Source: SAR324 cluster bacterium (GTDB lineage: Bacteria > SAR324 > XYD2-FULL-50-16). Taken from it: a stretch of DNA of 11,388 bases. This document shows, one piece after another, positions 7,061 through 11,388 of this stretch. The notes beneath the pieces were generated by a model. The model saw nothing but the letters and a program-made list of their open reading frames with translations. It was not told where the DNA came from and ran no database searches. Position 1 is the stretch's first letter; each line of letters starts with the position of its first letter. The stretch is taken from positions 1-11,388 of the forward strand of contig NVSR01000044.1 in assembly GCA_002401295.1 (NCBI GenBank). The letters run 5' to 3'. Position numbers and translations under genes: made by a program.

Positions 7061-8322
7061 TGAAAATTCTAATTGTTACAAGATCAGATATACAAGGGGG
7101 AGCAGCAAGGGCTGCTTATAGACTCCATAAATCACTTTTAAATCAAGATGTAAATTCCCAGATGTTGGTTCAAGATAAAAAGAGTGATAATTTTAAAATA
7201 ATAGTACATGAAAAGAAAAGCACCCAGTATTTTAACAAGTTAAGACCTTTTATTGATACTATTCCTGGACGGTTTTATAAAAATAAAACAAAAACACTTT
7301 TTTCTCCATCTTGGTTTGGATTTAGTAACATTGTAGATAAAATTAATGATATAAATCCTGATATAGTTCATCTTCATTGGATATGTAGTGGGATGATAAG
7401 TATAGAAGACCTCGTTAGGATAAAAGCTCCTATTGTATGGTCCCTTCATGATATGTGGGCTTTTACTGGAGGTTGTCATTATGATGAAGAATGTAATCTG
7501 TATATAAGTAATTGCGGGACATGCAAAGTTTTGGGAAGTAATAAAGAAAATGATTTAAGTAGAAAAATATTTAGAAGAAAAGAGAAGGCCTTTTCTAAAA
7601 TAGATAACATGACAATAGTAGGACTCAGTAAATGGCTAAGTGACTGTGCAAAAAACAGTACACTTCTACAAGGTAAAAAACATATCAATTTGCCAAATCC
7701 AATTGATACAAGTGTATTTAAACCATTTGATAAAGAAAATTCAAGAGAACTATGGGATTTACCAAAAGGTAAAAAGTTGGTTTTATTTGGTGCTATGGAT
7801 GCTACAAGTGATCCTCGAAAAGGCTTTAAAGAACTAAGTAAAGCATTAACTCAACTTAGATGTAATGATCTTGAGTTTGTTGTGTTTGGAAGTAGCGAGC
7901 CTGAAAATTCTCAAAAACTTGGATTTAAAACTCATTATCTAGGGCATTTGCATGATGATGTAAGTTTAGTTACTCTTTATAATGCTGTAGATATTGTAGT
8001 CGTTCCTAGTATACAAGAGAACCTTTCAAATGCTATCATGGAAAGTTTGGCATGTGCAACTCCAGTTGTTGGCTTTGATGTAGGTGGAAACGCTGATATG
8101 ATTGAACATAAAAAAACTGGGTACTTAACAGAGCCGTTTAATACTCAAGACTTGGCAAATGGTATAGACTGGGTTTTAAATACAGAAAATTATGACGAGC
8201 TATGTGAAAATGCAAGAGAAAAAGTTCTTAGAGAGTTTGATAGTAAGGTTGTTTCACAACAGTATATTGAACTTTATAACGATATATTGAGCAATGAAAA
8301 CTTAGAGATAAAGAAGATATAG
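7060..8322 (+). CDS. GT4-family glycosyltransferase
   Basis: A 420-residue retaining GT-B glycosyltransferase of family GT4, which transfers a hexose from a nucleotide sugar. The N-domain starts MKILIVTRSDIQGGAARAAY with the acceptor-side glycine loop at 13-14; DIVHLHW (101-107) and WSLHDMWAFTGGC (127-139) follow. The C-domain has a donor loop near 241-254 (VLFGAMDATSDPRK) and the EX7E motif, Glu320 and Glu328, in QENLSNAIMESL. Cys139, Cys145, Cys152 and Cys155 form a possible metal-binding loop, common in the WcaC-like subgroup. Length is normal. The ATG overlaps the previous stop by one base, and the stop abuts the next start directly. Donor and linkage cannot be predicted. Confidence 0.85.
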   Translation: MKILIVTRSDIQGGAARAAYRLHKSLLNQDVNSQMLVQDKKSDNFKIIVHEKKSTQYFNKLRPFIDTIPGRFYKNKTKTLFSPSWFGFSNIVDKINDINPDIVHLHWICSGMISIEDLVRIKAPIVWSLHDMWAFTGGCHYDEECNLYISNCGTCKVLGSNKENDLSRKIFRRKEKAFSKIDNMTIVGLSKWLSDCAKNSTLLQGKKHINLPNPIDTSVFKPFDKENSRELWDLPKGKKLVLFGAMDATSDPRKGFKELSKALTQLRCNDLEFVVFGSSEPENSQKLGFKTHYLGHLHDDVSLVTLYNAVDIVVVPSIQENLSNAIMESLACATPVVGFDVGGNADMIEHKKTGYLTEPFNTQDLANGIDWVLNTENYDELCENAREKVLREFDSKVVSQQYIELYNDILSNENLEIKKI

Positions 8323-9738
8323 TTGTTATTTAACAGTTTTCCTTTCTTATTATTGGTACTAGCTACATTAATTGTATATTACAATGTATATTTAAAAAAT
8401 TATCAAGTGCATATTTTGATAATTTCTAGTTTCGTATTTTATGCTTATGGACAACCTTATTTACTTTTATTGTTATTTCTATCATCTTCCATCAATGCTA
8501 TTGCGAGTTATAAGGTTTATTACAGTCAGTCTAAAAAGAAAAAAAAGTTTTATGCAATATTGGGTGTTTCTTTTAATATAAGTGTTCTGTCTTTTTTTAA
8601 GTATAGTCCTCTTTTTGGTGTTATAGTTAATGATTTAAACTCTATCGGTGGAATAGGAGAGTTTTTGATAGCCATTCCTCTTCCAGTTGGTATTTCTTTT
8701 TATACGTTTCAAGGGATAAGTCTTGTTGTTGATTTATATAGAAGTAATCATCAAAGTGAATGCCCTTTATTTAAGGTACCAAAAGATTTTAAAAAGCATT
8801 ATATTAATACCTTGTTTTTCATATCATTTTTTCCACAATTAGTGGCAGGACCAATTGTAAAAGCATATCAGTTTTATCCTCAAATAAAAACAAAATATTT
8901 TTTTGATGTAGAATTTGAGGATGCATTTAAACTTCTTACTTTAGGATACTTTTTTAAAATGGTGATCGCCGATAATTTAAAAGACCAAACATTTTGGATG
9001 GCTTATCCTTATTTTGAAAGTTTTTCCTCTTTGACATTAATAACGCTTCTTTTTGGTTATAGCATACAAATTTTTTCTGATTTTGCTGGTTACAGTCTGA
9101 TCGCAATTGGAATTGCAAAACTTTATGGATATAACTTACCTCAAAATTTTAATTATCCATACATCTCAAGATCTTTTTCAGAATTTTGGACAAGATGGCA
9201 TATTTCATTATCTACATGGCTAAAAGAATATCTTTATATTCCTCTTGGAGGTAATAGGGTTGACAAAACTAGAGTGTATGTGAATTTATTTATAGTTATG
9301 CTTCTGGGTGGTTTATGGCATGGAGCTGCTTGGAGTTATATGGTTTGGGGTGGCTATCATGGAGGGTTGTTGATAGCTGAAAGATACTTTATGCAGTACA
9401 CATCTTTTCATACAATTCAGAATAGATTGCTTGATGGAATAAGAATATTATTTGTATTTACTTTGGTCACACTTGGATGGTTATTATTTAAACTCCCCGA
9501 ATTTTGGCAGGCTGTTTTGTATGTAAAGTCAATAATTTTTAGTACGGGTGTGCATAGGAAAGATGTAATGATGATGATCTTTTTTTATTCACTTCCTATC
9601 GTTGTGTATTATGCAAATTATCTAATGCGTTCAGAAGAAAAAAACTATTTAGATAATAGTCTTATATATGCAGTGATGTTGTTTTTAATAATAACAAATA
9701 GTGGGAGTAGTGGTGAATTTATTTACTTTCAATTTTAA
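8323..9738 (+). CDS. MBOAT-family membrane O-acyltransferase (AlgI-like)
   Basis: A 471-residue polytopic membrane protein of the MBOAT family. Family members pass an acyl group, usually acetyl, across the inner membrane for attachment to an extracytoplasmic polysaccharide. Signatures are LFNSFPFLL at the N-terminus, PVGISFYTFQ (121-130), PQLVAGPI (171-178), FSEFWTRWHISLS with His293 (285-297) and LLGGLWHGAAW with the catalytic-type His333 (327-337). The FIYFQF end is the conserved C-terminus of AlgI-like proteins, so it is full length. Many hydrophobic segments run throughout. The TTG start immediately follows the previous stop; AGAAG lies about 6 bases upstream, and the encoded MLFNSF is the family's usual N-terminus. 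The next gene overlaps its 3' end and is its probable partner. Confidence 0.92.
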   Translation: MLFNSFPFLLLVLATLIVYYNVYLKNYQVHILIISSFVFYAYGQPYLLLLLFLSSSINAIASYKVYYSQSKKKKKFYAILGVSFNISVLSFFKYSPLFGVIVNDLNSIGGIGEFLIAIPLPVGISFYTFQGISLVVDLYRSNHQSECPLFKVPKDFKKHYINTLFFISFFPQLVAGPIVKAYQFYPQIKTKYFFDVEFEDAFKLLTLGYFFKMVIADNLKDQTFWMAYPYFESFSSLTLITLLFGYSIQIFSDFAGYSLIAIGIAKLYGYNLPQNFNYPYISRSFSEFWTRWHISLSTWLKEYLYIPLGGNRVDKTRVYVNLFIVMLLGGLWHGAAWSYMVWGGYHGGLLIAERYFMQYTSFHTIQNRLLDGIRILFVFTLVTLGWLLFKLPEFWQAVLYVKSIIFSTGVHRKDVMMMIFFYSLPIVVYYANYLMRSEEKNYLDNSLIYAVMLFLIITNSGSSGEFIYFQF

Positions 9739-10573
9739 AAATGTAATAAGTATTTTTTTATTGTTATTAGGAATATATAGTTTACTATTAATGATAATAC
9801 AACCAAAAGTTATTATGTTTCAAAATATACAACAAAAAAATTATAGCTTTGCGCAAGAATTTATTTACGGGAATAAAGCTCCAAATATTATAGTGGGTTC
9901 GTCAATGGCCGCAAGAATGAAAAATGAATTTTTGTCAGAAGATTTTGTTAACCTCTCTTTTGCAGGGGGGAGTGTTTTGACAGGCTTGCAGACTATTAAA
10001 AAGAGTGGGTTTATTCCAAAAACTATTTATATAGAAGAAAATATAATCTTTCGAGATAAAGATCAAAAACTAATTGATGCAGTATTTTACCCTTTGTGGT
10101 GGAAGGTCAAAAAATATATTTTTGTATTACAAGAAAAATATCAACCTTTAAATATAATAATATCTAAGTTAAAAGGTTCTTATGGAAAATCACATGAAGA
10201 GTATATGAAAGAAATAAGAAATGAGCATATATATAAAATGAATTTAATGATACACAAAAAGAATCTTATTATGCCTTTTATCCTAGATCAATCTAAGCTT
10301 GATAACTTGAAGAGTTTGATAAACTACTTTGAAGAAAATGGTACCTTGGTGTTTTTTTTCGAAATGCCTATTGCAAAGGAATTAGAAAACTCCGCACAAC
10401 TTAAGAGGCAAAGGGATATCATTAAAAATAATTTTGAGAACGAGTGGCTTGAGATACCTAAATTAAATAAATATATGACAGAAGATGGTATTCATTTGAT
10501 GTATAAGAGTGCTTATACTTTTAGCTTCACTTTTCAAGAAAGAGCAGAGAGCTTATTAGAGGAGATAAAATAG
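9713..10573 (+). CDS. membrane-anchored SGNH/DltD-like protein, MBOAT partner
   Basis: About 286 residues. One N-terminal hydrophobic segment (about 11-29) anchors the rest, probably in the periplasm. Block I reads VGSSMAARM, with Ser64 in GSS (62-64) as the candidate nucleophile; the middle Asp of the classic GDS is Ser, as in DltD. A block-II-like NLSFAGGS follows. The end carries the SGNH block V D-x-x-H, Asp258 and His261, in EDGIHL. SGNH proteins next to MBOAT genes (AlgJ/AlgX, PatB, DltD) receive or transfer the acyl group, so an O-acetylation role is inferred. GTG 9713 is preferred because GGGAG (9703-9707) lies 5 bases upstream; in-frame GTGs at 9701 and 9710 are alternatives. It overlaps the MBOAT gene by 26 bases. 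Confidence 0.75.
   Translation: MNLFTFNFKNVISIFLLLLGIYSLLLMIIQPKVIMFQNIQQKNYSFAQEFIYGNKAPNIIVGSSMAARMKNEFLSEDFVNLSFAGGSVLTGLQTIKKSGFIPKTIYIEENIIFRDKDQKLIDAVFYPLWWKVKKYIFVLQEKYQPLNIIISKLKGSYGKSHEEYMKEIRNEHIYKMNLMIHKKNLIMPFILDQSKLDNLKSLINYFEENGTLVFFFEMPIAKELENSAQLKRQRDIIKNNFENEWLEIPKLNKYMTEDGIHLMYKSAYTFSFTFQERAESLLEEIK
10558..10564 (+). promoter_or_regulatory. strong ribosome binding site before an ATA codon
   Basis: AGAGGAG is the best Shine-Dalgarno match among the gene starts in the window. It ends 5 bases before ATA (10570-10572), the point where an ATG would be expected for the following glycosyltransferase. No ATG, GTG or TTG occurs in that frame between the upstream in-frame TAG (10522-10524) and ATG 10624. 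Confidence 0.65.
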
Positions 10574-11388
10574 AACCTAATATATTTATAATTATTCCTG
10601 TATTTAATAACAAGCAGGCAACCATGAAATGTTTAAATAGCTTATTAGAACAGGAATATAAGAATTATGTAGTAGTCCTTGTTGATGATGGTTCTAGCGA
10701 TGGTACTGGTGAGTATGTTAAAAACAACTTTCCTGCAGTGAGGATTGTCAGAGGAACAGGTGACTGGTGGTGGACTAAATCGATGAATGAGGGAATTAAG
10801 TCCATACTAAACGAATCTAAAAAAGATGATATTATTTTGTCATTGAATAATGATTTAATTGTTAAACCTGACTATTTAACTTGTTTACTTAAAGTGTATA
10901 ATAAGTATGGAAGCTGTGTTGTTGGGTCTACTTCTGTATGGGATTCGGATCACGATAAGATAGCTTTCATAGGAGTATTATGGAATAATTTCAATGCTAA
11001 ATATAAGGCTGTTCAGGAAAGTACATTAAAGTACTCTGAACTAGACAAGAAAAAAGATATTGTAGAGTCAGATCTTTTACCTGGTAGAGGTACCTTATAT
11101 TCGGTAGGGTTAATTGATGAAGTTGGCTTTTATGATGAGGTGAATTTCCCTCAATACATAGCAGATGAAGAATTCTCTTTAAGGGCTAAAAAATATGGAT
11201 ACAAGCTTTTAGTTTCAAGTGAAGCAGTTGTTTATAGTGATGTGGAAAATACAGGGATTAACTTTAAACATGACAAACCATCTTTGGCAAAATTTATTGA
11301 ATCTCTAAAATCTATTCGTTCAGCTACGAACTTAAAGGTAAGATTTAAGTTTGCATTTAAGCATGGACAGATAGGCCTGGTATACTTT
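10570..11388 (+). CDS. GT2 rhamnosyltransferase-like protein (3' truncated, non-canonical ATA start)
   Basis: An open frame of 273 codons that leaves the right edge without a stop. It is an inverting GT2 glycosyltransferase with a GT-A fold. Counting ATA as residue 1, strand 1 is NIFIIIPVFNN (4-14), VVVLVDDGSSDGTG is at 34-47, GTGDWWWTKSMNEGI at 62-76, NND at 93-95, and later PGRGTLYSVGLIDEVG and ADEEFSLRAKKYGY. The WWWTKSMN and GRG/DEEF blocks are typical of rhamnosyltransferase-like GT2 enzymes. No ATG, GTG or TTG is in frame upstream of strand 1. The ATA at 10570 has AGAGGAG 5 bases before it and overlaps the previous stop as ATAG. The first canonical start, ATG 10624 with AGG 5 bases upstream, would remove strand 1 and part of the nucleotide site. 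The gene may use ATA, be a start-codon mutant, or reflect a base-call error at 10572. Confidence 0.75.
   Translation, partial: MEPNIFIIIPVFNNKQATMKCLNSLLEQEYKNYVVVLVDDGSSDGTGEYVKNNFPAVRIVRGTGDWWWTKSMNEGIKSILNESKKDDIILSLNNDLIVKPDYLTCLLKVYNKYGSCVVGSTSVWDSDHDKIAFIGVLWNNFNAKYKAVQESTLKYSELDKKKDIVESDLLPGRGTLYSVGLIDEVGFYDEVNFPQYIADEEFSLRAKKYGYKLLVSSEAVVYSDVENTGINFKHDKPSLAKFIESLKSIRSATNLKVRFKFAFKHGQIGLVYF

Noticed and set aside
7240..7688. Two consecutive - strand open frames opposite the GT4 gene
   Set aside because: Their translations are composed of residues mirrored from the GT4 codons, with no family features. They are shadow frames.
10624..11388. Canonical ATG 10624 as the start of the GT2 gene
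   Set aside because: It has a usable AGG upstream, but starting there removes the first strand and the PVFNN nucleotide-binding segment that every GT2 enzyme needs. The coding signal clearly begins before it.

Overview
The window is most of a surface-glycan (O-antigen, capsule or protein-glycan) biosynthesis operon, read entirely on the + strand from about position 291 to the right edge and continuing past it. A small divergent flank lies at the left edge. The locus is very AT-rich; a hand count gives about 22% G+C just inside its left boundary, against about 36% in the 180 bases before it. The flank and the DUF3703-type start of the first gene suggest a Gram-negative proteobacterium, probably a gammaproteobacterium, carrying an imported or fast-evolving glycan cassette. 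Genus cannot be fixed from this window.

Layout: 1-63 is the 5' end of an unidentified gene on the - strand. 64-290 is a divergent intergenic region that probably holds the promoters. 291-1136 is a chimera: about 60 residues of DUF3703-like protein joined to a SAM methyltransferase, with the base composition changing at the junction. A 108-base spacer follows. From 1245 the genes are packed with overlaps or gaps of 0-1 base: a PhyH-type 2-oxoglutarate/Fe(II) oxygenase (1245-1982), a GT-B-like surface-carbohydrate protein (1982-3406), an AsnB-type amidotransferase (3408-5258), a GNT-I/'HlpA-like' GT-A glycosyltransferase (5251-6153), a zinc-ribbon methyltransferase (6155-7060), a GT4 glycosyltransferase (7060-8322), an MBOAT O-acyltransferase (8323-9738), a membrane-anchored SGNH/DltD-like protein (9713-10573) and a GT2 rhamnosyltransferase-like protein (10570 to beyond the edge).

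How they may work together (inference): three or four glycosyltransferases build an oligosaccharide at the cytoplasmic face. The two methyltransferases, the oxygenase and the AsnB enzyme decorate sugars or precursors; AsnB homologues in such loci often amidate uronic acids. The MBOAT/SGNH pair would transfer acyl groups, typically acetyl, across the membrane onto the glycan. No nucleotide-sugar synthesis genes, flippase or polymerase are present, so they must lie outside the window.

Two points stand out: the chimeric first gene at the locus boundary, and the GT2 gene, which has a strong Shine-Dalgarno but only an ATA where its start codon should be. I see no RNA gene, CRISPR array, insertion sequence or convincing terminator.
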